64,000 nt of DNA from Dyella kyungheensis. GTDB lineage: Bacteria; Pseudomonadota; Gammaproteobacteria; Xanthomonadales; Rhodanobacteraceae. The position numbers and the translations under genes are program-made. The stretch is taken from the NCBI RefSeq assembly GCF_016905005.1, contig NZ_JADIKC010000003.1, forward strand, positions 558,001 through 622,000, read 5' to 3'. Numbering within the stretch: the first letter of the stretch is position 1; each line of letters starts with the position of its first letter. This document shows positions 51,965-60,991 of the stretch, in pieces. The notes beneath the pieces were generated by a model. The model had not been told where the DNA came from. It saw nothing but the letters and a program-made list of their open reading frames with translations, and ran no database searches.

Positions 51965-52099
51965 CCTCACCGTCATTCCGGCGCAGGCCGGAATCCAGTG
52001 GCGGCAGCGACAGGTTTTCGCGAGAGCCTTCATCGATCTTTTCGCGATAGCCGTCCGCATCGCCACTGGATTCCGGCCTGCGCCGGAATGACGGTGAGG
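51965..52099. repeat. dRS3-like inverted repeat, copy A5
   Basis: Perfect 39-bp arms at 51965-52003 and 52061-52099, the left arm beginning CCTCACCGTCATTCC, with 57 bp inside. It lies in the gap between the start of the VOC gene and the stop of the diguanylate cyclase gene, both on the minus strand. Confidence 0.9.
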
Positions 52100-52118
52100 A
52101 AGACCGAGCGTCCGGCCA

Positions 52119-53858
52119 TCATCCCTTGCGATCGTTCTCCACCGCCCTGGGCCAGCTGCGGCGTGGCGGCGTTTCCAGCTTCTCATCGAGCCGGGCACGG
52201 TTGCGGCCGGCCAGCTTGGCCCGGTACATGGCCAGGTCCGAGCGCTCGACCAGGGAGTCGACCGTGTCCTCGGGTTCCCGCATGGCGATGCCGATGCTCA
52301 CGCTGAGCACCAGGCCGGTCTGGTTCACCGGGATATCCAGCCGGTGCACGCGGCGGCACAGCCGCGTGGCCACCTGCATGGCCTGGTTCTGCTGCACGCC
52401 GAACAGCATGGCCACGAATTCCTCGCCGCCGTAACGGCCCAGCAGATCGTGCGGGCGCAGCTCGTTGCGCAGGGCTTCGGCCACCGCGACCAGGGCGCGA
52501 TCGCCGGCGGCGTGGCCTTGCCGGTCGTTGAGCATCTTGAAGTGATCGAGGTCGAGAAACAGCAGCGCGATCGGCTGCGAACCCGCGTTGCCCAGCAGCT
52601 TGCGCATGCTTTCGGTCCAGGCGCGACGGTTGAGCACGTTGGTGAGGGCATCGGTATCGGCCAGCTCCTGCACCATGTGGCGGTCGCGCCGCATCATCAG
52701 GGCACGATCGGCCAGGCCCAGCGACAGCACGATCGCTTCGAATGCACCGGCGGCCAGGCAGGCATCGCCCAGCCAGGTGACATCCGGCAGGACCCCGGTC
52801 ATCTGCGAGCTGTACAGCGCGGTGAGGGCGAGCAGGGGCGTCCAGCCGACCAGGAAGAACCCGGCGGGTCGCGAGCCTTGCACTGCGGCGACGATGGCGG
52901 CGCCAAGCAGCAACAGCGTGCCGATGACCAGCAGCGGCGTCAGCAGCGCCTGCACCGTCTGCTGCAAAACCGCGACCTGGCTGTTGTCGAGCAGCACCAC
53001 CAGCGGCATGCCCACGGCCAGCGCCATGATCGGCGTCTGCAGCACGGGCACATAACGCGGCAATTCGCAGAAGCGCGAGACGAACATGGCGGCGAAGGCG
53101 AGCGACAACGCCACGGCCGACGAGCCGATCATGCCGGCGTTGCCGGCCAGCCAGGTCAGTTCCAGCGGATGAAACAGATAGCCGGTCTGGACGCCCTGGA
53201 TCAGGGCGTAGCAGAGCACATAGCCGGCGTACCAGGCGAAGGTGCTGTCGCGCAGCATCATCGCCAGGCACAGCGCCATCAGCGCCATGGCGACCATCAC
53301 CGCGAAACACGCGCTGGCGAAAGCGAGCCACTGCGAGTCGGTCTGCAGATATTCGTTCCACGGCTGCAGGTGGAAACTGGCCACCGCGTGGTTGACCGTT
53401 CCCGGCTCGATCTTCAACAGGATCGGCGCGGACGCGGGCGTATCGGCCGAAATCCGATAGGCGAGCCGGCCGTTGCCGTGGGTGCTGGCAAGCGAATCGT
53501 CGAGCGACAGGGTGAGCGAGCTGCCACCCGCATCGAACAGCGTGACCGGGACCAGCGGCGGCGGATAGATCGAGAGCACCCGCTCCTCATTCACCAGCGG
53601 CGGCTGTGGCTGCAGCACCACCCAGGTGCCGAGTCCCGGACGGGAGAAGCGCTGCAGCAGATGGGGATCGAAGCTGGCGAACTCGCCACGCCGGTAGGCG
53701 TCCAGCACCGACTGCGGGGTGTCGCCGGGCATGACTTTGCGGGCGGCACCGGTCAGCGCCGTGCCGGCGTGCGCCGCGAAGGCAAGCAAAGCCAGGGCGA
53801 GGATGCCCAGCATCCGCCCGTAGCCACACCTCGCGATGGTCGCGATAGGCCAAACCAT
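52119..53858 (-). CDS. 7TMR-DISM diguanylate cyclase
   Basis: A 579-residue membrane sensor. The ATG at 53858 has GAAGGGGGA 8 bp upstream; a longer reading to 53903 adds 15 basic residues. A signal-type first segment (MLGILALALLAFAAHAG) leads to a periplasmic DISMED2-type sensing domain of about 140 residues, then seven membrane segments (from FASACFAVMVAMALMALCLA), and a cytoplasmic GGDEF domain from about residue 405. The active site is RYGGEEFVAM and the inhibitory RPHD I-site lies before it (RPHDLLGRYGGEEF). It makes cyclic di-GMP in response to an external signal, perhaps a carbohydrate. It stands alone, with repeat A5 downstream. Confidence 0.93.
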   Translation of the reverse strand: MVWPIATIARCGYGRMLGILALALLAFAAHAGTALTGAARKVMPGDTPQSVLDAYRRGEFASFDPHLLQRFSRPGLGTWVVLQPQPPLVNEERVLSIYPPPLVPVTLFDAGGSSLTLSLDDSLASTHGNGRLAYRISADTPASAPILLKIEPGTVNHAVASFHLQPWNEYLQTDSQWLAFASACFAVMVAMALMALCLAMMLRDSTFAWYAGYVLCYALIQGVQTGYLFHPLELTWLAGNAGMIGSSAVALSLAFAAMFVSRFCELPRYVPVLQTPIMALAVGMPLVVLLDNSQVAVLQQTVQALLTPLLVIGTLLLLGAAIVAAVQGSRPAGFFLVGWTPLLALTALYSSQMTGVLPDVTWLGDACLAAGAFEAIVLSLGLADRALMMRRDRHMVQELADTDALTNVLNRRAWTESMRKLLGNAGSQPIALLFLDLDHFKMLNDRQGHAAGDRALVAVAEALRNELRPHDLLGRYGGEEFVAMLFGVQQNQAMQVATRLCRRVHRLDIPVNQTGLVLSVSIGIAMREPEDTVDSLVERSDLAMYRAKLAGRNRARLDEKLETPPRRSWPRAVENDRKG

Positions 53859-54036
53859 ATACCGGTCCCCCTTCTTCGTACGGCTCCAGTCCTGGAGGCG
53901 CACGCAGCTTCATGGCCGATCCGGTGGTCCCTGTGAGCGAAAACCCGCGTTACCGGTGGCGCGGGCCGGACGTCGTCCTTGGGTCCAGCGAGGCTGATCT
54001 AGGCGGCGAGCCTTGCTGGATTTGTGACGCAGGATA

Positions 54037-54069
54037 TTGACAAGCCGTATGGAAGGCTAGGCGCCTAGC
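54037..54069 (+). promoter_or_regulatory. Candidate promoter with perfect palindromic operator before the FMN reductase
   Basis: A consensus TTGACA (54037-54042) is followed 13 bp later by a perfect 14-bp palindrome GCTAGGCGCCTAGC (54056-54069) overlapping the expected -10 position, where no good TATAAT is seen. A bound regulator at the palindrome could control the promoter. The rest of the 312-bp gap from 53859 to 54170 shows nothing further. Confidence 0.4.
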
Positions 54070-54170
54070 ATGCCACAAGGCCAGAGCGGCCGTGTGATAG
54101 CCCTGTCACGAGGGGTTCACCGGTCGCGATGCCATCCTGCGGGCCTTCTTCTCGCTTCAGGAGAAAGGGC

Positions 54171-54722
54171 ATGAGCAAGACCCGAGTGGCGCTGCTGGTG
54201 GGCAGCCTGCGCAAGGATTCGTTCAATCGCCAGCTGGCGCGCGCGGTGGAAAAGCTGGCGCCGGAGGACTTCGGCTTCGAGCACATCCGCATCGACAACC
54301 TGCCGCTGTACAACCAGGATTTCGACGGCGACTACCCGCCGGAATGCCGGCGCCTGAAGGACGAGATCGGCGCCGCCGATGCGCTGCTGTTCGTGACCGC
54401 CGAATACAACCGCTCGATCCCGGGCGTGCTCAAGAACGCCATCGATATCGCCTCGCGTCCCTGGGGTACCAATTCGTTCGCCGGCAAGCCGGCCGCCGTG
54501 CTGGGCGTTTCGGTAGGGGCGCAAGGCACCGCCATGGCTCAGCAGCACCTGCGCAACGTGCTGGCCTATCTCGATGTTTCCACGCTGGCCCAGCCGGAAG
54601 TATTCATCCAGCACAAGGAAGGCCTGTTCGGCCCCGATGGCGCCATCGGCAGCGAGGGCACGCGGAAATTCCTGCAGGATTTCGTCGACCGCTATGTCGC
54701 CTGGGTCAGGCGGCACGGCTGA
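54171..54722 (+). CDS. NADPH-dependent FMN reductase (ChrR/YieF-like quinone reductase)
   Basis: A 183-residue flavodoxin-like protein. GGAGAAAGGGC precedes the ATG at 54171. It matches the ChrR/YieF family: LLVGSLRKDSFNRQLARAVE (FMN phosphate loop), LYNQDFDGDYPPECRRLKDE, VTAEYNRSIPGVLKNAIDIA, and NSFAGKPAAVLGVSVGAQGT. Members reduce quinones by two electrons and also chromate, protecting against oxidative stress. The hairpin at 54747-54780 ends the unit. Confidence 0.92.
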   Translation: MSKTRVALLVGSLRKDSFNRQLARAVEKLAPEDFGFEHIRIDNLPLYNQDFDGDYPPECRRLKDEIGAADALLFVTAEYNRSIPGVLKNAIDIASRPWGTNSFAGKPAAVLGVSVGAQGTAMAQQHLRNVLAYLDVSTLAQPEVFIQHKEGLFGPDGAIGSEGTRKFLQDFVDRYVAWVRRHG

Positions 54723-54746
54723 TTTCAGCGGCTCAGCCAAAACGTC

Positions 54747-54780
54747 ATGCGCCGCCCCTGCCGGGACAGGGGCGGCGCAT
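54747..54780. terminator. Strong bidirectional hairpin
   Basis: A 14-bp perfect stem ATGCGCCGCCCCTG with CAGGGGCGGCGCAT and a CCGGGA loop, 24 bp after the FMN reductase stop and 76 bp beyond the convergent small-protein gene. No T run, but very stable; likely serves both. Confidence 0.65.
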
Positions 54781-54855
54781 ACGGCTCAGGTGCACCTCAG
54801 GGTAGGGTCGGTCAGGGGCATCCCATTCCGACCGAGGGACCTTGTGCCCGGGTGA

Positions 54856-55137
54856 TTATTTCGTCCCGGTGGTGCCGCTGGTGCCGCCACCGCCGCCGGT
54901 GGGGTCATGACGGCCGTCGCCGCCACCATTGATCGCGCTGGCAATCACCGCCGCACCGACCACGCCTGCACCCACGTACAGCGGGGTAAGGTTGCCCACC
55001 GAGGCCTCGGTCGCATGTGCGGCGTCCGGCGCGACATACGCCTTGTTGTTATGGCTCTGCTCGACTGCCGGCTGGGTCTGGGCGAACGCGTGCCCGACCA
55101 GGCCGGTCAGGACGATGGCTGCGATGAACTTGCGCAT
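54856..55137 (-). CDS. Small YjbE-like secreted protein, unknown function
   Basis: A 93-residue protein. The ATG at 55137 opens a signal peptide (MRKFIAAIVLTGLVGHAFAQ). The mature part is 70 residues: a polar stretch, a hydrophobic segment LTPLYVGAGVVGAAVIASAI, and a Gly/Thr-rich tail GGGDGRHDPTGGGGGTSG. The tail and the preceding hydrophobic stretch recall E. coli YjbE, part of an exopolysaccharide operon, but no yjb genes follow, so only a resemblance is claimed. Monocistronic. Confidence 0.6.
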   Translation of the reverse strand: MRKFIAAIVLTGLVGHAFAQTQPAVEQSHNNKAYVAPDAAHATEASVGNLTPLYVGAGVVGAAVIASAINGGGDGRHDPTGGGGGTSGTTGTK

Positions 55138-55325
55138 GGAAAACTCCAAAGAAGCGGGCCGGAATGGCCGACGAATATCGGAGCTACCATACGAATCTGC
55201 GGACTATCGCGAAGTAGGCGAAGCTTAGGCAATGAGGTCGGGAACTGCCGTCATCCTTGCGGGCCTTTTCCTGGACGCGTGACGATTAGGCCTACATGCG
55301 CGCACGACGTGGAACAGGTTGACTA

Positions 55326-57506
55326 TCAAACGTCCGCACTGGCCCCGGAGCCGCATATCTTTTCCAGCAACTGCGTCTGCACGTTGCGTGGGGTCTGGTT
55401 CGGACCCGACCGGCTACGCGAATAACGTCCGTCGGCATGCAACAGCCAGGTGCTGGCGTTGTCCGAAAGATAAAGCTCCAGCTCCTTCTTCAGGCGGCTT
55501 TGCAGCTTCTTGCCCTGCACCGGAAAGCCCGTTTCCACGCGACGATCCAGGTTGCGCTCCATCAGGTCCGCGCTGGCCAGGTAGAACTGTTCGTCGCCGC
55601 TGTTGAGGAACCAGTACACGCGGCTGTGTTCTAGGAAACGCCCCACGATGGAACGCACGCGGATATTGCTCGACACGCCCGGCACGCCCGGTCGCAGGCA
55701 GCACATGCCGCGCACGATCAGGTCGATCTTCACGCCCGCGATGCTGGCCTTGTAGAGCGCCTTGATCATCTTCGGATCGGTGACCGCGTTGACCTTGATG
55801 ATGATCTGCGCAGGCTTGCCGGCCGCGGCATGCGCGGTTTCGCGCGCGATCATTTCCAGCAGCGTCTTCTTCAGCGTGAACGGCGCATGCAGCAGCTTCT
55901 TCATCTGCAGCAGCTTGCCCATGCCGGTGAGCTGGCTGAAGAGCTTGTGCACGTCCTCGCACAGCGCCTGGTCGGAGGTGAGCAGGCTGTAGTCGGTGTA
56001 AAGGCGCGCGTTGCCGGTGTGGTAGTTGCCGGTGCCCAGATGGGCGTAACGCACCAGTTCCTCGCCTTCGCGGCGCTGGATGAGCATCAGCTTGGCATGC
56101 GTTTTCACGCCCACCACGCCGTAGATCACCATCGCGCCCGCTTGCTGCAGGCGGGAGGCGAGCGTGAGATTGGATTCCTCGTCGAAGCGCGCGCGCAACT
56201 CGATCACCACGGTCACTTCCTTGCCCGAGCGCGCCGCGTCGACCAAGGCATCGACGATTTCGGAATTCGCGCCGCTGCGATACAGGGTCTGCTTGATCGC
56301 CAACACGCTCGGATCCTTCGCCGCCTGGTGCAGCAGATCCACCACCGGCGCAAACGACTCGTACGGATGCAGCAGCAGCACATCCTGGCGACCGATCACC
56401 TGGAACAGATCCTCGGCCTTCTTCAGCGCCTTGGGGATCGACGGGGTGAACGGCGGGTATTGCAGCTCCGGCCGCTGGATCTTGCTGGCCAGGCCGAACA
56501 GGCGCGCGAGATTCACCGGCCCGTTCACTTCGTACATTTCGGCAGCGGTGAGGCCGAATTGCTTCAGCAGGTAATCGGTCAGCTCGGCAGGGCAGTTATC
56601 CGCCACTTCCAGGCGCACCGCATCGCCGAATCGGCGCGAATACAATTCGCCGCGCAAGGCGCGTGCGAGATCCTCGACGTCTTCCGGGTCGATGGTGAGG
56701 TCGGCGTTGCGGGTCAGGCGGAACTGGTAGCAGCCACGCACCGACATGCCCGGGAACAGTTCCTCGGCATGCGCGTGGATGATCGAGGAGAGCAGCACGA
56801 AATTGTCGCCGCCTTCGCACACCTCGTCGGGCAGGCGGATCAAACGCGGCAGCACGCGCGGCGCCGGCACGATGGCCAGGCCCGAATCGCGGCCGAACGC
56901 ATCGGTGCCTTCCAACTGCACGATGAAGTTGAGGCTCTTGTTGACCAGCAGCGGAAACGGATGGGTGGGATCGAGCCCGATCGGCGTCACCAGCGGCGCC
57001 ACTTCATGGCGGAAGTAGCGGCGCACCCATAGTTTCTGTTTGTGCGACCACTCGTTGCGACGCACGATGCGGATGCCGTTCTGGGCCAGCACCGGCAGGA
57101 TCTTGTCGTTGAGGATGGTGTACTGCCGCTCGATCTGCTGGTGCGTGATCTCGCTGATCTCGGCCAGCGCCTTGCGTGGCGACACCCCATCGGAACCGAC
57201 GATCTCGTGATCGAAGGCGATCTGGCTCTTCAGGCCCGCCACGCGAATCTCGAAGAACTCGTCCATGTTGCTGGAGAAGATCAGCAGGAACTTCAGCCGT
57301 TCGAGGATCGGCTTGCTTTCGTCCAGCGCCTGCTCGAGAACGCGGATGTTGAACTGCAATTGCGACAGCTCGCGATTGATATACAGCGATGGATCATTCA
57401 AGTCGGGCGCTGCGCTGGCGGCGGGCGCCTCGACCGGCGCGGCAGGCGCCTTGTCGGTGATGGGGGCGTCGCGCTCTGCGCTGGATCTGACCACATCGTT
57501 ACTCAT
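55326..57506 (-). CDS. ppk1: Polyphosphate kinase 1
   Basis: A 726-residue enzyme that reversibly makes long polyphosphate from ATP. The four PPK1 domains are visible: N-terminal [20 protein letters not shown] and [20 protein letters not shown], a head domain to about 320, and two phospholipase-D-like catalytic domains. The phosphorylated His is in [17 protein letters not shown] context at His470 ([13 protein letters not shown]), and the second essential His is His489 in [11 protein letters not shown]. There is an Ala/Pro-rich N-terminal extension of about 35 residues. No ppx or phoU gene is next to it, unlike in many relatives. Confidence 0.95.
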   Translation of the reverse strand: MSNDVVRSSAERDAPITDKAPAAPVEAPAASAAPDLNDPSLYINRELSQLQFNIRVLEQALDESKPILERLKFLLIFSSNMDEFFEIRVAGLKSQIAFDHEIVGSDGVSPRKALAEISEITHQQIERQYTILNDKILPVLAQNGIRIVRRNEWSHKQKLWVRRYFRHEVAPLVTPIGLDPTHPFPLLVNKSLNFIVQLEGTDAFGRDSGLAIVPAPRVLPRLIRLPDEVCEGGDNFVLLSSIIHAHAEELFPGMSVRGCYQFRLTRNADLTIDPEDVEDLARALRGELYSRRFGDAVRLEVADNCPAELTDYLLKQFGLTAAEMYEVNGPVNLARLFGLASKIQRPELQYPPFTPSIPKALKKAEDLFQVIGRQDVLLLHPYESFAPVVDLLHQAAKDPSVLAIKQTLYRSGANSEIVDALVDAARSGKEVTVVIELRARFDEESNLTLASRLQQAGAMVIYGVVGVKTHAKLMLIQRREGEELVRYAHLGTGNYHTGNARLYTDYSLLTSDQALCEDVHKLFSQLTGMGKLLQMKKLLHAPFTLKKTLLEMIARETAHAAAGKPAQIIIKVNAVTDPKMIKALYKASIAGVKIDLIVRGMCCLRPGVPGVSSNIRVRSIVGRFLEHSRVYWFLNSGDEQFYLASADLMERNLDRRVETGFPVQGKKLQSRLKKELELYLSDNASTWLLHADGRYSRSRSGPNQTPRNVQTQLLEKICGSGASADV

Positions 57507-57710
57507 CGTTTCACCGTTCGATGGGCGGGCGCGAGGGAAGCCGCGCTATCCGCGAATGGAAAGCATGGTAAGCCGCCGATTGCGACCGGGCCATGGCAGG
57601 AAAGCGCAGACATGCGCTGTCATATGACCGACATATTGCCCATCGCATCTGACGGCTCTGTGACAGTGCAGACACGAATGTTATGGGGCCGTGATCTTGC
57701 GGATGCCTCT

Positions 57711-57789
57711 GTGGGAGCGCACTTGTGCGCGACTGCGGCGCAATGTCGGTGCCGCTCCGTCGGCTTGTCGCGCACCAGTGCGCTCCCAC
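57711..57789. repeat. REP-like inverted repeat, copy B4
   Basis: Arms at 57711-57733 and 57767-57789, GTGGGAGCGCACTTGTGCGC, one mismatch, 33 bp inside. The preceding GATGCCTCT also precedes copy B3 (with two more bases), so the conserved unit begins before the arm. It lies in the gap between ppk1's start and the AraC stop; the rest of this 297-bp gap shows no gene. Confidence 0.88.
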
Positions 57790-57803
57790 AGTAGGGGGGG
57801 CTG

Positions 57804-58586
57804 TTACCCAACCGGCGTCGCCAGATAACGACTCGGCGCCATCCCCAACACACGCCGGAACGCCGCCGTAAACGCACTGGGATTGCCATAACCCAGATCC
57901 ACCGCCACCTGCGTGATAGCCTCGCCATTGCTCAACCGCGTCAGCGCCGAGAGCAGGCAGGCCTGCTGCCGCCAGGCGGTGAAGCTCATGCCGGTTTCCT
58001 CGCGGAAGGTACGCGTGAAGTGGCGACGGCTCATGCCGGCACGGCGCGCCATGTCGTCGATCTTCACTTCCTGCGACGGTTGTTCCAGCAAGCTGCGGCA
58101 GAGTGCGGCGAGACGCTTCTCGCGCGGCAAGGGTGTGCTGAGCGGCAACACCGGCATGCGTCGGATTTCCTCCAGCAGCAGCGCCATCACGCGTCCATCG
58201 CGGCCATCGAGATCGTATTCGGCCGGCAGGTCCACCGCTTCCATCAGCAATTCGTGGAGCAGGGGAGAGACGCTGAGCACCTGGCAGCGCGACGAGAGGC
58301 CGGCCTGCTGCACGGCTTCCGGCGTGACGTAGGCACTGCGCGTGGAGACGGGGCCGCCCATGTGCACCTCGTGCAACACGCCCGGGGGAATCCACAGCGC
58401 GCGCCGGGGCGGCACCACCCAGCTGCCTTCGCTGGTGATGGTGGTGATCACGCCGGTGGACGCATACAGCAGCTGCCCGCGCCGATGGGAATGCGCGGGG
58501 AGCACCTGGTGCGGCGCGTAGTCGTTGCCGGTGGCGATGACGTCGCGGGGCGTGCGGTCGTAGGTTTCGGCACGGGCATTGCGCAT
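57804..58586 (-). CDS. AraC-family regulator next to the Fsr exporter gene
   Basis: A 260-residue regulator. A cupin-like AraC sensing domain (AHSHRRGQLLYASTGVITTI; ALWIPPGVLHEVHMGG) precedes the two helix-turn-helix motifs (VKIDDMARRAGMSRRHFTRT; ITQVAVDLGYGNPSAFTAAF). The ATG at 58586 gives the usual length; a longer reading to 58838 runs through the divergent exporter gene. Divergent from the Fsr-type gene with 124 bp between, so it most likely activates or represses it. Ligand unknown. Confidence 0.88.
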   Translation of the reverse strand: MRNARAETYDRTPRDVIATGNDYAPHQVLPAHSHRRGQLLYASTGVITTITSEGSWVVPPRRALWIPPGVLHEVHMGGPVSTRSAYVTPEAVQQAGLSSRCQVLSVSPLLHELLMEAVDLPAEYDLDGRDGRVMALLLEEIRRMPVLPLSTPLPREKRLAALCRSLLEQPSQEVKIDDMARRAGMSRRHFTRTFREETGMSFTAWRQQACLLSALTRLSNGEAITQVAVDLGYGNPSAFTAAFRRVLGMAPSRYLATPVG

Positions 58587-58710
58587 GGCTTTGGCCCATT
58601 TTCGACAGAAATTGACCCAATGCTGTTTGCGGGCCGGTACGGGGCACTTTAAGGTGTGCTTCCCGGCGGCGCAACCGCGTCGTCTTGCCACACTCTCCCC
58701 ACGAGTCCCC

Positions 58711-59949
58711 ATGCAAACCCGCGTCGAAGACATGCCGTTGATCGCGCCGTCACCCACCCGCGCCGATAGCAACGCCGAACACAGCACCGATTTCCGTATC
58801 CTGGGTGCGATCAGTTTCTCGCACCTGCTCAACGACATGATCCAGTCGTTGATCCTGGCGATCTATCCGATCCTCAAGAGCGGCTTCAACCTCAGCTTTG
58901 CGCAGATCGGCCTGATCACGCTGACCTATCAGATCACCGCCTCACTGCTGCAGCCGGCCGTGGGCCTGGTCACCGACAAGAAGCCGATGCCGTATTCGCT
59001 GCCGGTGGGCATGGGTTTCACCCTGTGCGGCCTGTTGCTGCTGGCCACCGCGCCCAACTTCGGCATCCTGCTGGTGGCCGCTGCGCTGGTAGGCACCGGT
59101 TCGTCGGTGTTCCATCCCGAATCCTCGCGCGTGGCGCGCATGGCCTCTGGCGGGCGCCACGGGTTGGCGCAGTCGCTGTTCCAGGTGGGCGGCAATGCGG
59201 GCGCGTCGCTGGGTCCGTTGCTGGCCGCATGGATCATCGTGCCGCACGGGCGCGGCAGCGTGGCGTGGTTCTCGCTGGCGGCGCTGCTGGCCATCGTGGT
59301 GTTGCTGCAGGTGAGTCGCTGGTATCGCGATCACCACGCCGAGCGCGGCAAGGCCAAGGCCCGGCGCGCGTCGCACATGGTGCTCAGCAAGGCGCAGGTG
59401 TCGTGGTCGCTGCTGATCCTGGGCCTGCTGATCTTCTCCAAGTATTTCTATCTGGCGAGCCTCAGCAGCTATTACACGTTCTACCTGATCCACAAGTTCG
59501 GCGTGTCCGTGCAGAACGCGCAGACGCATCTGTTCGTCTTCCTGTTCGCGGTGGCGGCTGGTTCGCTGATCGGCGGACCGGTGGGCGACCGCATCGGCCG
59601 CAAGTGGGTGATCTGGGCGTCGATTCTCGGCGTCGCGCCGTTCACGCTGATCCTGCCGCACGCCAGCCTGTTCTGGACCGGCGTGCTCACCGTGATCATC
59701 GGCCTGATCCTGGCCTCGGCGTTTTCGGCCATCCTCGTTTACGCGCAGGAGCTGATCCCAGGCCGCGTGGGCATGGTGTCCGGGCTGTTCTTCGGCTTCG
59801 CGTTCGGCATGGGCGGCATCGGCGCCGCCGTGCTGGGGCACATCGCCGACGTGCGCGGCATCGAATACGTGTACGGCCTGTGCGCCTACCTGCCGCTGAT
59901 CGGCATCATCACCGCGTTCCTGCCCAACCTGGAGCGCAAGACCGCCTGA
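58711..59949 (+). CDS. MFS exporter, fosmidomycin-resistance (Fsr) type
   Basis: A 412-residue inner-membrane carrier with about twelve membrane segments. The pattern SFSHLLNDMIQSLILAIYPI and FNLSFAQIGLITLTYQITAS then QPAVGLVTDKKPMPYSLPVG and FHPESSRVARMASGGRHGLA are characteristic of Fsr. The second half contains IGGPVGDRIGRKWVIWASIL. The ATG at 58711 precedes a short cytoplasmic leader; longer readings to 58579 overlap the regulator's start. It should export fosmidomycin or related compounds by proton antiport. Regulated by the adjacent AraC protein. Its 3' end meets the GH43 gene. Confidence 0.93.
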   Translation: MQTRVEDMPLIAPSPTRADSNAEHSTDFRILGAISFSHLLNDMIQSLILAIYPILKSGFNLSFAQIGLITLTYQITASLLQPAVGLVTDKKPMPYSLPVGMGFTLCGLLLLATAPNFGILLVAAALVGTGSSVFHPESSRVARMASGGRHGLAQSLFQVGGNAGASLGPLLAAWIIVPHGRGSVAWFSLAALLAIVVLLQVSRWYRDHHAERGKAKARRASHMVLSKAQVSWSLLILGLLIFSKYFYLASLSSYYTFYLIHKFGVSVQNAQTHLFVFLFAVAAGSLIGGPVGDRIGRKWVIWASILGVAPFTLILPHASLFWTGVLTVIIGLILASAFSAILVYAQELIPGRVGMVSGLFFGFAFGMGGIGAAVLGHIADVRGIEYVYGLCAYLPLIGIITAFLPNLERKTA

Positions 59950-59958
59950 GCGTGATCC

Positions 59959-60930
59959 TCAGAGGGCGTGCGCTGGCACGCCCTCGCGGGTGATCTGCAC
60001 CGGCACGATGTGGCCTTGGGCATCGAACGTCATGCGGTCGATGCACACTTCGCGATGGTTCCCGTCGGTATCGCCCAGCGGATGGCGGTGGTAGACGATG
60101 AACCAGCTGTCATCGCGCGCGACATGAAAGACGGAGTGGTGCCCCGCACCGGTGCCGATCTTCGGATCCTGCTGGAGGATCTTGCCGATGCGCTTGAACG
60201 GCCCCATCGGCGAATCGCCGATGGCGTAGGCCACCGAGTAATCGGGGCCGGTCCAGCCGCCTTCCGACCACATGAAGTAGTACTTGCCGTTGCGCTTGAA
60301 CATCAGCGGGCCTTCCACGTACTGCGGCGACGGCGTGATCTCGTGATAGGTCTTGCCGTCCGGCGTGGCAACCACTCCGCTGAAATCGGGCTTGAGCTTC
60401 ACCACGTTGGCGTGCTTCCAGCCGCCGTAGATCAGATACCAGCTGCCGTCGTCGTCGTGGAACACGAACGGATCGATCGGCTGCGCGCCGTTGTGGAACG
60501 CGTCGATCAGCGGCCGGCCGAGCAAGTCCTTGAAGGGGCCCTCCGGACGATCGGCCACCGCCACGCCGATGCCGCCCAGCGCTTTGTCGTTCTGGATGTC
60601 GTTGGCCGCGAAGAAGAAGTAGTACTTGCCGTCCTTCTCGGCCATGGCCGGCGCCCACATCGCCTTCTTCGCCCACGGCACGTCGGCCATGCGCAGCACG
60701 CTTTCGTGCTTCGTCCAATGCACCAGGTCGGTGGAGGAGAACGCATCGAAATACGTCTGCTCGCCGTAACGCGCCGACGTGGTGGGGTAGATCCAGTACT
60801 GGTTCTGAAAGATCGCCGCTTCGGGGTCCGCGTACCAGCCGGGGAAGACGGGGTTTTCCGCGTGGGCGGTGGCGGCCAGGGCAAGCGCCGTGGCGAGGAT
60901 GGTCTGGACTAGTACGTTGCGGATACGCAT
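59959..60930 (-). CDS. Secreted GH43-family glycoside hydrolase
   Basis: A 323-residue exported five-bladed beta-propeller enzyme. The ATG at 60930 opens a signal peptide (LVQTILATALALAATAHAEN). Catalytic residues are in the right order: the base Asp in GWYADPEAAIFQNQ, the pKa-modulating Asp in QPIDPFVFHDDDGSW, and the acid Glu in YVEGPLMFKRNGKYY. The family acts on arabinan, arabinoxylan or xylo-oligosaccharides, suggesting plant polysaccharide use. The longer frame to 61089 crosses repeat B5 and is rejected. It is tail to tail with the Fsr gene. Confidence 0.9.
   Translation of the reverse strand: MRIRNVLVQTILATALALAATAHAENPVFPGWYADPEAAIFQNQYWIYPTTSARYGEQTYFDAFSSTDLVHWTKHESVLRMADVPWAKKAMWAPAMAEKDGKYYFFFAANDIQNDKALGGIGVAVADRPEGPFKDLLGRPLIDAFHNGAQPIDPFVFHDDDGSWYLIYGGWKHANVVKLKPDFSGVVATPDGKTYHEITPSPQYVEGPLMFKRNGKYYFMWSEGGWTGPDYSVAYAIGDSPMGPFKRIGKILQQDPKIGTGAGHHSVFHVARDDSWFIVYHRHPLGDTDGNHREVCIDRMTFDAQGHIVPVQITREGVPAHAL
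59962..59985. terminator. Hairpin shared by convergent genes
   Basis: A 10-bp perfect stem GAGGGCGTGC with GCACGCCCTC and a GCTG loop, 13 bp after the Fsr stop. It lies inside the final codons of the GH43 gene on the other strand. Probably ends the exporter transcript. Confidence 0.55.
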
Positions 60931-60991
60931 GCGGACATTCCGGTGCAGGGCAGACCCTATGAGGCTACCGCATCGGAACAGCATTTTTTTT

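Noticed and set aside
1870-52099. Repeats considered as a CRISPR array
   Set aside because: Copies are 10 kb apart, are inverted pairs rather than direct repeats with regular spacers, and no cas gene is present.
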